This document shows positions 12,301-24,435 of a DNA stretch of 64,000 bases, one piece after another. The position numbers and the translations under genes are program-made. The DNA is from Cercis canadensis (lineage: Eukaryota > Streptophyta > Magnoliopsida > Fabales > Fabaceae), in the NCBI GenBank assembly GCA_003255065.1, contig QAOA01000936.1, forward strand, positions 102,964 to 166,963, written 5' to 3'. Numbering within the stretch: position 1 is the first letter of the stretch; every line of letters starts with the position of its first letter. The notes below the pieces were generated by a model, which saw only the letters and a list, made by a program, of their open reading frames with translations, was not told the origin of the DNA and did no database searches.

Positions 12301-15300
12301 AGAAGGGTCTTGGAAGGAAGACTCTTTCTTGCGTTCAACTTTGTTTTTATCCACAGCAGCATAGCCAAAAAGTGTCTCTATCATCTCTTCATTAAACCTG
12401 TCAAATATTGAGCATTCACAATATTAGCAGCTAATGATATTTTATTATTATGAGAAACACAGAGAAAAGAAGCAAGAGAGGGAGACAGAGATTTATTCCT
12501 TACTGGAATGATCCTGCTTTGAGCTGATTCCAAACCATTGACTGATCCGAGCTGGCTTGAACCTTATCCCAGAAAAAAGGTTTAAGCTTGGTTTTAGGGG
12601 CGTCAGTTTCACCTTCTGAACCATCTCCCACATTTTCAGCAGCTTTAGGTCCACTAGGTAAAGGTCGAGGCACCATTGGGCCAATTGGTGGAGGAGGTCG
12701 AGGACCTGGTTTGGCACCCCGTGGTGCTGGGGGTGGTGGTGGTCCTGGTGGAGGAGGACCAGGTTTGGAACCACGTGGTGCTGGAGGTGGTGGTGGAGGA
12801 GGTCCAGGAGGCGGAGTGCCCCCAGCATCACGATGAGGTTTCACAGTTTGCAGGTGTGCAGGAGGTGGAGGAGGAGGAGCAGCATTACCAAAAGTCATAA
12901 AAGAAGGTGGCTCAGGGGGAAGGGGATCTGGCCTGCCAGGAGGAGGTTTCAAAGGAGGCAATCCAGAAGGGACCACCCTCCCAGGAGGAGGTTTCAATTC
13001 AATTGATGGCCTGGCAGCAGCATTGGCAGCTCCTACTGATGCACTTTCCTGAATTGTGGTAAGAACATTGCCATTCAAAGATGAGGTCTTTTGTTGGTTA
13101 AAGAAATTGTTACTAGATGACTGAAACCCAAGTTTCTCCTCTTTTATTGAATTTCCAAAAGCATTATTGGAAGAACCTGAAAGATCAAAGTCAATTTTGT
13201 AAAGACTATGTAGATTACATAACAATATGTAAGAGTATGGTAATACAATACATACCAACAGAGTAGTCACTCATGCTCAGGCTGAGAAGCGGCCTCTCAT
13301 CATTTTTTCTATCTCGGCCAGTCCTACAAAACCTACTACAGCATAAAAAGAGCAGAGCTGCAACTACAAATGTCACTGATGCAGTTATAACTACAGCAAG
13401 AACAACTGTTTTCTTGTGATTACTTTTCTTATCAGCCTGTACATTAGCATGAAAAGTTGGAGGTGAATTGGCATTTCTACCAGCTGGAGGTTCCAATTTT
13501 GGGAAGAATGATTTTTTTGGTGAAGAAGTAGGACGCAAAGATTTAGGAACTTGAGGGATGGACTGTGCTGGAGCAGGTGACGGGCTCGGAGAAGGAGGTG
13601 ATGGTTTTGGACTGGGCCTAGGTGATCCAACTGCAGGGCCTGGACTAGGTGTTCCTGATATCCGCTGAGGTAATAGACCCAAATTTCTTCTAGGAACATT
13701 GGATCTAGGGAAAAGCGATTCAAGATAAGTGGAATGCCAAATCTTGGAGTCATCATCTTCTCCAGAGACCTGGAATGGAAAATTATTCTTTCTCAAACAC
13801 TGAAGAAGAATTTGCCTCAACTGAGGATGGCGAGCATTAATCAATTTCTGGATGTTGTCTCGCACTAATGATCGAATCTCTGGATTGATTACATTGGTGC
13901 TACTGGAAGATTCCTCTGGGAAGCATAAGTTAAGATCTTCAACTTCTTTTTCTAAATGAATCAAATCTACCCTGCAACTGGTCCATAATAGCTCTGCCTG
14001 CAGTCATGAAACTATAACAAGTTTTAGAGTCTGTCCACTCATTCTAAGCAGCCATGCAGCCATAGTGCACATAATATTTCCCTTTCTGAGTTCTCTTGTC
14101 TGACATATGATAAAACAATCATAGCCCCAAAAATTTATCAGCACATGACCTTCACAATAATCATATGAGAAATCCAAAAGCTTTTTATAAATGAAAGTGC
14201 ATGCTCACACACAAGCTGTGAAAGATTACCAACGTTTAGGATGAATCTGGTTGATGTAGAAGCATAGATGCATCCATAAACTGTATTATCTTTCTTGAAA
14301 AATTCAGTGCTTGCCCATTTAACACTCAATCATATACACATGCTATAAGGTACGTTTTCAACAGAAATCTCACAGAATTAAGAGATAAATTCAAGAAACC
14401 ATAGCAAATGATAAAACTTTGAACTAATAGTTAATAGCACAAACATATCTCAACAAAAAGAATACTAATGAAGAGCACATCATGCAAGTTTAGTGGCAAA
14501 ACCAGATATCATATGCTGGTATATTTAGAAATATTCAGCAATTGAGATAAGAAAAGTATTTAGATGTAGTCTATAATCAGAAATTAAATAAGTTCTGTGA
14601 TTATTAGTTCAGACAACAATCAAGGCCCAAAAGGGGGTTTAAAAAGCTTCAACCATTAATAATCTTGATTGATATCCTGCAGAATATGCAGGTATTATAG
14701 TGCCTTCACTTCCCAAATAATCCTACCATTCCTTCCCTGATACTCCTCACATGGTTTATCATGCATCCAGTCACTCATATGCAACGTTCACTTAGAATAC
14801 ACAACATATTACTAGATTACTTAAACATAGGAAAAGTATGATATTCTAATCTTCATGCTTCTTAAATACCAAAAAAGAAGTGCCAACTAATAAAACTCTG
14901 CCCGATTAATAGGAACGATAGGAAGCATCTGGATGCAATATAAAGCCATAAGGTAGCTTCTATTTGTTCAATATCACAGACTGACAGTTTTGAAATTGAC
15001 AGTCCATGGGAAAAGTTAACGGATGTTGCAACAATTTTTACTGTTGCCATAGCCACTTTTCTTGCTGCCACTGTGGATTAGGCCCAAAATTCATACAAAA
15101 TATCTTTTTGAATACATATATTATACAGTTTTCTCACTTGACCAGTGGAATCATGGTTTAGGCGTCAATGGGTGCAGCCTGTGAGGGAAACAATTCTCTA
15201 ACCAGCCAAAAACTCTCATTGGAAGCAGGGGAGTCACAGGAGCACCCCTAAGACAATGAAGTTAAGAACCACAAGTTGGGAGCTGGGAGGGATCAAGCAC

Positions 15301-15768
15301 AACGGCATTAGAGGTGCAACATACAAAATGAAAAGCAAAAGGGGTACTTCTCCTATAGAATTTCTACTCTCCAATGCCCATCCCCTGAAACTAGTATTTT
15401 CATTGAAAAGAGTCATTCCAAACTTCAAAAAAAGTATGCGGTGAGAGGAAGTAAAAGCAAAACAACACTCATTCAGCCATTTAATAAATAAAAAACATTC
15501 TGAATTTCTGAGTTTGTATATTTTGTTTGCTTCTTCTTGTAAACGGTAAATGTACTTGAACTTACAAGCTACCAAAATCCATATAACGCTATAAATGGAG
15601 TCTCACCGTGTCCTCATCTAACAGTCCAGACGTTGGATCCAGTAATCGGCTAAGAAATTCTTCCTTTGTTTCATCCCCGTCTTTCAAACTAACTACTGAT
15701 GTAAGAAGAAGAACCAAAAGAATGCAAAAGCTAGCCTTTTTGAAACCCATAAATACTTGAATAGCCAT
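9333..15768 (-). CDS. FH5: Class I formin-like protein (FH5 type)
   Basis: Nucleates and processively elongates actin filaments at membranes. Six minus-strand exons (15607-15768, 13256-13997, 12504-13176, 12195-12397, 10983-11218, 9333-10190) give 957 residues with every junction GT-AG and in frame. Order of parts: signal peptide (residues 1-28, hydrophobic [14 protein letters not shown]); extracellular Ser/Pro-rich segment with SPSPSPAP blocks; one membrane span near 245-270 ([20 protein letters not shown]) followed by a basic stretch; proline-rich FH1 (about 350-480, runs of up to seven prolines); FH2 from about 495 (FFWDKVQ) through [12 protein letters not shown] and the signature [17 protein letters not shown] short tail ends SSDDESP. 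Arabidopsis FH5 has about 900 residues and the same plan. Intron 1 is about 1.6 kb. The FH5 label rests on family features plus neighbours. Confidence 0.93.
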
Positions 15769-18524
15769 TCCAAGTGCTTGATATTCTTTTCATTTCATCA
15801 AGACCTAAACCCCAACAAGCAGAAGTCTACAATGTCTTCACAACCCAAAACGAACCCCAAAAGTTTCATTCTTCATTACCCAGCTCTATTCCTCTGAAGA
15901 ACACCGCTATCACTGGCTTGCAGAAGCAAATTCTGAAAGAACCACCAAGGATTTACGGTGAAAATCAGAAATTTCGAAAACGAACACTATGAACAAAAGC
16001 AAGCCTGGAAATTTCCCTCGCAAAATTTTCTAATTAAATTGAATCAGATCACGTCCAATAAAAAACGGACGAGAAAGCAATCAAAGATAGCTCAAAAGGA
16101 GTTCAACCAAGGCCAGCCAAATCACAAATACCCTTATGTTTTCCCCTTGCCACAGGAGCTGCTGCATATACCTGATGCAAATACAAAAGCAAAGAACGTA
16201 GCTTTTTCCTGTAACAATTCTACAATGAGACTTTGCTTCTGACCAGATCCACGAAAAGCAGCTCAAAGCATAAGCTATTGGATTGAAACGGCGGTGTTGA
16301 CCCGCGAAATGTCGAATATGAGAATGTTTCTTCAGAAAGTATGGAAGGACAGCAGCCTTTTTTATTATATTTATCGCAATTTGCAAGTAATTAACTTGGT
16401 GAATTGCTTTGAATGATAGGAAATTTCTTGGCGCGAGAAGCCTACGCGCAAAGGGCCGTCCTAACAAAGGATTTTGGGTTAGGACAATGGCGGCCAATCT
16501 GGGAGACACAGATCTTCTCTTAAACTTATTTTTATCTTCCTTGGAAAAAAAAACAAAAACCTTATTTTTCTCTCCTTTTCTTTTTAATTTTTTGAAAAAA
16601 CTACATGTCTTGAAACCAAAGAAGTTTTCTGCAAATTCCTTTTTTGTGGTAAATAAGGATTTCAATTCAAATAAAGTTAGCACTACTAATTTTATTAACG
16701 TCACATGAAAATTTAGGAGCTACACCATGACCATGATATCACCGTAATCTTTTAATCTGCCCTCCTCATTATTATCCCAACCTTTAGTAATATCAGTGTC
16801 ATGATAAATCCATTAAGAGCTTCATCATCATTATCTAAAATATAACATTTTTCTCTATTACAGGAAGCTAAATTTTTCCAAATATCACTTATTAAAAATG
16901 TATTATATTAAAGACATTATTCATGAAAACTCATTGCATTTAAAATTTATCTTTATCTAATTAATAATATAAAATATATATATTATGAAACATTTTTATA
17001 TTTTTCTCTGTTATAAGTCTTTTTTTTTTTGTTTTTTTTCTCCGTATCTGTTTGTTTTGACGAAAAATATTTTTTTTAGAGGGTAATAAAGTAAATTAGT
17101 TGCGTCCCCTTGACTTCATTGGGAAAGGGTAATAAGTGAAGGGTTGAAATTTGAAGTATGGTATTGCTTTTTCTGTTTTTAGTATAATGATATTATTATT
17201 TGCACATTACAGCTAATCAATGAAACATACTTGGACTTTTATACATGTCCACACGTTAACCATTTTAATGAACCATCAAAGAATAACTTATCGGTGAAGA
17301 ACACATAAAAACTTAGTGGTGAAGAAAGTGGACTGAAAGAAGATAATGAAAGAGGAGAAGTGAATTACATCAAAAAACTGAAAAGGAAAGAAAAGCAAAG
17401 CAAAGAAAACAAGAGTAGTGAAGATAAACGACTATTTCTATTTCGGGAAATTCTACCTTAAACAGTACGCATTAAAGCGCCAATTGCGCCCAAGGCCTGA
17501 TTCTAATGTTGATTCTCAAATCTACTTGGGTTTTTCTGGGCCTTAATTGGGTAAAGCCCATTGACAACAAAGCCCATAGTATTTTTGCAGGTTAATGACA
17601 ACGGCCTGCATATTCGAGAAAAATAAAAAAAGGGTTATCCCTGATTTTAAGATAAGTGCAAGTGCTATGTAACTATATTTAGCACCGCCATGGGTTGTTG
17701 TTGATAAGGCCCACCGACCAAAGTGGCTTCATAATTCCATGGGCTACAAATTCTAACATCCATCAACTAGATACTGTCTCTGCTTTCCCCGAGAAGATGC
17801 CACACTGAATGATTATCAATGCCATAAGCTTTATTTCCATTAGTCAAAAGTTGAATGCCCTTACCAACAAAGAAAGATATATCATAAAGAATGTGCAGCA
17901 TGACAACACACATGCATTCCTTTTCAAGGCTTGTAACTTGTAAGATTCCTTTCAAACACCTTTGCTCAGTGGAGTGGCACATCATCACCAAGGATTTGGT
18001 CCACAATAATAAATGAAAAAAGCCAGTCACATATATATTTATTGGAAATTGAATAAATTTCTTTCACTAGGCCATAATAAGGATAATGAGGATTTCCAAT
18101 AAAGAGTTACAATGAACATAATCACAGCATATAGCTACCATCTTAAAGCTATTCTCAGATTCTGTTTGAGAGTAGGCATCACAATCACATTATCATGGGA
18201 TGGGACATTGGCTTACTTGGCACCCCTTCCCATTTTCGCCTCATCTAGTGCTAGAAAAAATAACTTAAAATTGGCAAGGGGAACCACATAGCATTTTGCT
18301 ATACGTAATATGCCAGACATAGTTTCACTTTACCATGAGTGAGCAGGGTCTAGAAAAGAAAAAATATTCCATTTCTGCTTTACAGCCCCCCAAATATTCC
18401 AAAGGAATTTGTTCTCTCTGCTTTATCAGATGGCTTCTTTCCCACTATAAGAATTGAAACATCACAAAACTCTCTCCACCATAGCCTCCCAAAGTTTCAA
18501 TCTTTTTTCTCTAATTAAGAAGCA
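15769..18524. other. Divergent intergenic region, formin to HSP20-like gene
   Basis: It should hold the formin leader and promoter (left part, minus strand) and the HSP20-like promoter (right part, plus strand). A cluster of GGGCC/GCCCA words lies at about 17535-17575. A CTATAAGA box at about 18445-18452 stands 73 bases before the HSP20-like start. Reading frames at 15774-16708 and 17767-18030 show no domain or conserved motif that I recognise. Confidence 0.5.
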
Positions 18525-19550
18525 ATGACTAGTTCTAAGAAGCTTGAGGTTGAAACAGATGATCAAACTCCACATAAATGGTGTACTTCACTGGGAGAAG
18601 AGGTATTCAAAAGGTTCTTCAGCCAAGCTAATCCAACAGTGCATAAGGTATTTGGTGAAGGTTCACTTTTCAGTCCAATGTTGTTCGGAAAATTTTTTGA
18701 TCCTTCTGATGCCTTCCCTCTCTGGGAGTTTGAGTCTGATATTCTGTTATCTCATCTTCGGAGTTCCGTGGATTGGTCTCAGACGGACCAAGCTTACATA
18801 TTAAAGGCAGAAATACCAGGTAACAATAACTGCTTTTCATATTATGTTTCTGTTCTATGAACCTGTCCTCAACAAATCATGCAACAAGGACACTACCTCA
18901 TCATTTTCTAAGCCTTGCAAACAATAATCTCACAACTGCAGGCACTATTCCTTAGCTCACAGACATGTTTTGAGATTTGAACCAAGGGAAGCCTTCAGCC
19001 TTGCATAAATTCTTTTTATCAAGTTCCTGGTCCAATGTTGAAAAAAACAATTAACTAAGTATACAGACAGAGAATCCATCAATCTAATAACCAATAAAAT
19101 GAAATTTTGAGTTTAGAGGAGTTGTGGAAGAGACCAATTTTCTTTAGGCTCTGTTTGTTTAGAAAGGTTTCCAGAAACTCAGGCAAAAAATTTCAAGCGA
19201 GGCCTTTGATTCAAAATAATAAGAAACATGTTTAATTTAACTAGTGAAAATTTGTGTAACACCAGTGATTTGTGAAAACAGGAAATGGGAAAAATAACAT
19301 TCAAGTCCATGTTGATAACGGGAAGATAGTGGAAATTAGTGGACAGTGGAAGCAGCAGAGAGAGTCTAAGGCAAATGACTGGAGATGTGGCCATTGGTGG
19401 GAATATGGATTTGTACGAAGGCTTGAGATGCCAGAAGATGCAGATTGGAAGAATATAGAGGCACATCTATATAATGACACATCCTTAGAAATAAGAATAC
19501 CAAAGAGTCTTTGTCACGATCCTCCTCAAGGAAATGCAGAAGCACTGTAA
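18525..19550 (+). CDS. HSP20-like (alpha-crystallin domain) protein
   Basis: A small heat-shock-like chaperone family member of 187 residues. Exons 18525-18819 and 19282-19550 join in phase 1 within EIPG/NGKNNIQVHV. The alpha-crystallin domain runs from about residue 82 (VDWSQTDQAYILKAEIPG) to about 175 (LEIRIPKSL), including the family's aliphatic-x-aliphatic-like end. An insertion with Trp/Cys residues (NDWRCGHWWEYGF) replaces the usual loop, as in divergent plant ACD proteins. The N-terminal arm is about 80 residues; no transit peptide or ER retention signal is evident. I saw no clear heat-shock element array upstream, so heat induction is not shown. Arabidopsis At5g54660, next to FH5, is an HSP20-like gene of similar length. 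Confidence 0.88.
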
Positions 19551-20689
19551 ATTTACATGAGAAACAGATACAGCTACAGCTACTGGACTCGTTTCTCATG
19601 ATCTAGTTGACATTTAACACACTTATAACTCTTTTTTGACAGTATCTAATATCATTGTGCAGGAATAGGCCTTCTCAAGGTGTTAAATAGTTTGGTTATG
19701 CAATAAGAAAACAATGGAAGAAACAGAAAATAAAGGGGGATGAGGTGCTTACTGTAATATTTAGGATATTGCAGCTGTTTTTCAGTTCTTTCTGATCGAC
19801 TAATTGCCTGTGATGTGATCAATGAAAGAACAAGACAAAGAAAAAAAAGAAAAAACAGATCGGACATGGAACATGAATAACAATTAATATAATTCATAGT
19901 CTTTGACATGTGCTTACTCCTAGATGTGAGGAAATCAACAACTCTGTCTCAATGCTAGATCTGCAAATTCACAAGATGTTAAAGATAATGCATTGTGATA
20001 GAAGTAATATCTAATTCTGTTTATTGATGACAAACGAAGAGCAATGGTTTCATTTGATATATCTCATTTCTCATTATTAGGTTGGTTGTAGTTGAAAAAC
20101 ATTTCAGGAGTGAAAAAGGACAAGATTATGCACGACAATACATGTGTATTTTCTTCTCTCAGTCCCTTGTTCTGATTCAGAGAAAATGGGACACTCTTTC
20201 CAAAACCCACCAAGTGATGTTTCAACAACTACATTCCATTCATCCATTGTCTCCAAGTTATGGTCATTCCTCATCCACATGCCATTCCATGTTACTAAAC
20301 AAAGGAACCCTTGTCTGGTTTGCTTATTCCAATAATCTATAATGTTATTTATTGATAAAGAATAGTATTAGCTACTCAACAAAGACTGCACAAAATTCGA
20401 AATCCTCGTCATGAAATTTTCTCTTGATAGGGATGAATGACTCAAGATATGGTCAAATTAAGATTAAGCAATAAGTAAGAAAAGAAAAATAACAAAGAAA
20501 CGAAAAGGATGAGAACAAGTTAAAGAACTAAACTACGCTATCAAGAAAAGCAAATTGCAATATAATATATCAGTTTCAGAGCTTCAACTCTGCAACTAGA
20601 AACTGTTATTAAAATCGCAGTTCTTCAGGGCAAAAGAAATTACACAATTGTCAACAAAAATGGGAATTTGTGTTCACTTTCAAAATAAA
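19551..20689. other. Intergenic region downstream of the HSP20-like gene
   Basis: 3' untranslated sequence followed by AT-rich DNA. Reading frames at 19652-19909 and 20082-20342 have no recognised motif. Nothing else supportable was seen. Confidence 0.5.
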
Positions 20690-20762
20690 TGGAGATGCGG
20701 GGTATCGATCCCCGTACCTCTCGCATGCTAAGCGAGCGCTCTACCATCTGAGCTACATCCCC
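20690..20762 (-). tRNA. tRNA-Ala (AGC)
   Basis: Read on the minus strand, a 73-base cloverleaf begins GGGGATGTAGCTCAG and has the acceptor pair GGGGATG/CATCTCC, D arm with TAGCTCAGATGG, anticodon loop CTTAGCATG with anticodon AGC, T arm CGGGG-ATCGATA-CCCCG and discriminator A. The atypical T-loop start (ATC instead of TTC) is, from memory, usual in plant tRNA-Ala. There is no intron. A TTTT tract shortly downstream on the same strand fits RNA polymerase III termination. Confidence 0.95.
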
Positions 20763-21181
20763 TGATTGATATGTTTTGTACAAATTAATATATTTAAAGT
20801 GATCTTCAAACAGAGTAGGCTGTTGGGAAACAATAGAAATTCCAAGATCATTTATGAAAATATAACAATTTTTTTTTTTCGTTTCGTCCCATGAAACAAA
20901 CTCTCTTATGGTATGTGACAAACATATCTGCGCAAGATGTACTAAAGTCCGAGGCTTGCTTGCTGTTGAGTTTATTGACTTTGGCGTTCTTTTTAAGTTT
21001 TAACTCCAAACTTGAAAGAGTCCTGAAACCAAATAAAAATGGAAAAAACCAAAATGACAATCTTCGAAAGGCAACACAAAAGTTAAAGCCGTAGGAAAAA
21101 AGAGAATTGCAATATTCCCTCTTCTTTATTTTTTTTTTTTTTTTTGGGTGCAAAGGAAATATATTCCCTATTCATAATATT

Positions 21182-22246
21182 CTGCAGGCTAGAGACCGAA
21201 AACCAAGCACCAAAGCAGGCCAAAATTGTACTCCTGAAGCTTCAAGAGGTCAACCTGTTGTTCCTTTCCATCAATGCTCTAACATAGAATAATAGCATAC
21301 CATTTGCCTAGTTTGCCATTTGGATAAGCCACTAAACTCAAGTTTGCTGCTCTTCAAAGTGCAAATTCAATGCCTTCAGCAGAATTAACTAGTCTTATCT
21401 ATTGGCTTTATTCTATTTGTCTAATAACACCCTGGAGTTAGTTAAACTAATAAGGACCACAGAAGCCATAAACAAGAAACAGATGTCCAAAACTGGATAG
21501 TTAAGATGTTACCTCAATTTATTATGTGCCAGTCAACTAGCCACACCAAAAAAACAATCTGGTTTATTCTAACAATTATAGCTCCTATAAAATAATGGTC
21601 TATCTTAGAGAAACCCTTTGATGTGTGTATACAATTTCTTAAAGACAGGACTTGTGTATGCGGCAACTAATTATTGCAATATGACATTGTTATTGGTAGA
21701 TCATTAATGTGTGTATAGCAGCTACAATATTGAACTTTCATGGCCAAAAAGAAAATTTCACCAAACAATTAGAAAGTTATTACCAATTCTAGTCACACCT
21801 AACTGATATCTATGTTTCTGCATCTGAAGCGTAGAAAAGACTCTTTATTCAAACATAAGATTGCAATTATCTTTGAGGTGAAACCTACATACTCATGCAC
21901 TACATTGCTTGACAATGCAGCAATCCAATAAAGGAAATTGGATGCTACTGATAAACCTTTCTTATTAGAACCTATTCAATTATAATTACCGACAAATAAT
22001 GCTAGTCTCACGAGCTTATCACTATATATACTTAAAAGAAAGTTATTTTTTCTACGAGTAAGGCTATTTATTGTACTCGCTCTCTCTCTTCTGCTATTTT
22101 TTTTTTTGTTTTTCTTCTTCCTTTTTACGAGTCTGCTTTATTTGTTTAATTAGTTGTCTGTGCGTTGTACGGGTTTGCAACTAATTTTATCTAAATTCAA
22201 TGACTTTACATGAAATTTTTTTTTCCTAAAACTTAGATGAAGCTTC
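21182..22246. repeat. 1.07-kb direct repeat, copy 1
   Basis: From CTGCAGGCTAGAGACCG to ACTTAGATGAAGCTTC this block repeats at 23370-24435. By eye the only difference is one base in a poly-T run. Copy 1 ends exactly at the N at 22247. It holds CT-rich and AT-rich DNA and no open reading frame of note. Near identity beside an N suggests an unmerged contig overlap or a very recent duplication. Confidence 0.95.
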
Positions 22247-22247
22247 N
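22247..22247. other. Single N at repeat boundary
   Basis: The undetermined base marks the exact end of repeat copy 1; the following DNA (22248-23368) is unrelated to what follows copy 2. Confidence 0.9.
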
Positions 22248-22489
22248 ATAATATAAGTACAATATAACATATTGTTCATAAAATAACATAAAATGACTAC
22301 AAAACAAAGAAACGTATTTTGAACTTACTTAAACTAATTCACAAAGAATAAACATTTAACATAATCATAACTTTTAATCAAACACAAGTCTCAAAATCAC
22401 AATTCAAATACAACATAATCCCAAACTCAAAATTTGAAAACAAAATATATAACACAAACTTAATTCATAAAAAATATTTGTCATCTTCA

Positions 22490-22735
22490 TGCATTCTTCT
22501 CAAATTGAGGAGGAACTTGGTCGAACCAAGCATGTGCCTCACTTAAGTCAATCTTGCCGCTTTCATAACTATGTGCTATACCAATTGAATCTAAGTCAAT
22601 TCCTCCACTCTCAACTCCAAGTTGTGATTCTCACAATACATACATTTAAGAAAAGGCTTAAAGAAGTTTGTGATGAACTTTTCCTCTAAGAGTTTGTGAT
22701 GATGCAGCACTTGAATTATGTTCAGAGGATGCCAT
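22490..22735 (-). pseudogene. Possible transposon-derived coding remnant
   Basis: On the minus strand a segment starting with ATG at 22735 (MASSEHNSSAASSQTLRGK, then a stop after 26 codons) is followed, in another frame, by a hydrophilic segment (GIDLDSIGIAHSYESGK, then HAWFDQVPPQFEKN and a stop). The Ser-rich start and broken frames recall deletion derivatives of DNA transposons such as hAT, but no diagnostic transposase motif is present. Function not assigned. Confidence 0.25.
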
Positions 22736-23369
22736 CTTCAACACTACAAAACAAAAGCATTCATTTTACAATTTATTAAAAATAACAACCAGCCTTCAAG
22801 CATCTTAGCTGACCGTAATAAAAACCAGCCTTCAAGTACAATTGGCAGGACCAAAACCAAGCACCAAAACATGCCCCAACCTAGAATAAACTAAGAAAGC
22901 TTCTATATATGAACTCTAGGATATTCTGGTAATACTAGTTAATTTTAGTATAACTCAAATCTTGAATGCTAGAAAGATGAGAATAGCTCAAATCTCTGTT
23001 GTTATATCAGCAAATTCTGGCCAAAATCCAAACCCTTGCAATGGTTTATGAATAAAGCAAAATTGTAGTAACCTCACTTATTTTTCACGCCCAATATTTG
23101 TAACAGATGTTCTTTACTTTACAAACAGAACAAACAGTATACTGCATCTCATGTTGAATCTCATTTTACTCATTCTTATTCTCGAGAAAGAAGTGGGTCA
23201 TGTAATAGTTTTGGAATGTGAAAAGGAAGGAAAACAAAAATCTAGAGTAGATGAAATTAAAATTAAATTAGATTAACTTTCGTGAGTGTGTGATCTTTTC
23301 ATTTTCAGTCACTAGCAAAAGATGAGACCTCAAATTAGATTAACCAAAATCAACCCTATTTATAATAAT

Positions 23370-24435
23370 CTGCAGGCTAGAGACCGAAAACCAAGCACCA
23401 AAGCAGGCCAAAATTGTACTCCTGAAGCTTCAAGAGGTCAACCTGTTGTTCCTTTCCATCAATGCTCTAACATAGAATAATAGCATACCATTTGCCTAGT
23501 TTGCCATTTGGATAAGCCACTAAACTCAAGTTTGCTGCTCTTCAAAGTGCAAATTCAATGCCTTCAGCAGAATTAACTAGTCTTATCTATTGGCTTTATT
23601 CTATTTGTCTAATAACACCCTGGAGTTAGTTAAACTAATAAGGACCACAGAAGCCATAAACAAGAAACAGATGTCCAAAACTGGATAGTTAAGATGTTAC
23701 CTCAATTTATTATGTGCCAGTCAACTAGCCACACCAAAAAAACAATCTGGTTTATTCTAACAATTATAGCTCCTATAAAATAATGGTCTATCTTAGAGAA
23801 ACCCTTTGATGTGTGTATACAATTTCTTAAAGACAGGACTTGTGTATGCGGCAACTAATTATTGCAATATGACATTGTTATTGGTAGATCATTAATGTGT
23901 GTATAGCAGCTACAATATTGAACTTTCATGGCCAAAAAGAAAATTTCACCAAACAATTAGAAAGTTATTACCAATTCTAGTCACACCTAACTGATATCTA
24001 TGTTTCTGCATCTGAAGCGTAGAAAAGACTCTTTATTCAAACATAAGATTGCAATTATCTTTGAGGTGAAACCTACATACTCATGCACTACATTGCTTGA
24101 CAATGCAGCAATCCAATAAAGGAAATTGGATGCTACTGATAAACCTTTCTTATTAGAACCTATTCAATTATAATTACCGACAAATAATGCTAGTCTCACG
24201 AGCTTATCACTATATATACTTAAAAGAAAGTTATTTTTTCTACGAGTAAGGCTATTTATTGTACTCGCTCTCTCTCTTCTGCTATTTTTTTTTTTTGTTT
24301 TTCTTCTTCCTTTTTACGAGTCTGCTTTATTTGTTTAATTAGTTGTCTGTGCGTTGTACGGGTTTGCAACTAATTTTATCTAAATTCAATGACTTTACAT
24401 GAAATTTTTTTTTCCTAAAACTTAGATGAAGCTTC
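23370..24435. repeat. 1.07-kb direct repeat, copy 2
   Basis: Partner of 21182-22246. Here the sequence continues past the end of the shared unit (GAAGCTTCTTATTTAAG), while copy 1 stops at the N. The left borders of both copies lose similarity within a few bases of CTGCAGGC. Confidence 0.95.

Noticed and set aside
12588-12900. Gly-rich reading frames on the plus strand over the formin
   Set aside because: They are the antisense of proline codons in the FH1 domain; the minus-strand frame continues through spliced exons on both sides.
15774-16708. Overlapping frames on both strands upstream of the formin
   Set aside because: No family motif, no splice support, AT-rich composition; they lie in the formin leader/promoter.
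17767-18030. 87-codon minus-strand frame
   Set aside because: No recognisable domain and low-complexity hydrophobic composition; could be an old transposon trace but nothing supports it.
18340-18430. Possible heat-shock elements upstream of the HSP20-like gene
   Set aside because: TTC and GAA words occur (ATATTCCAAAGGAATT) but not with the 5-base alternating spacing of a functional element.
20640-20921. Reading frame with AQMVERSLSMREVRGSIPR
   Set aside because: It is a chance translation across the tRNA-Ala gene and its flanks.
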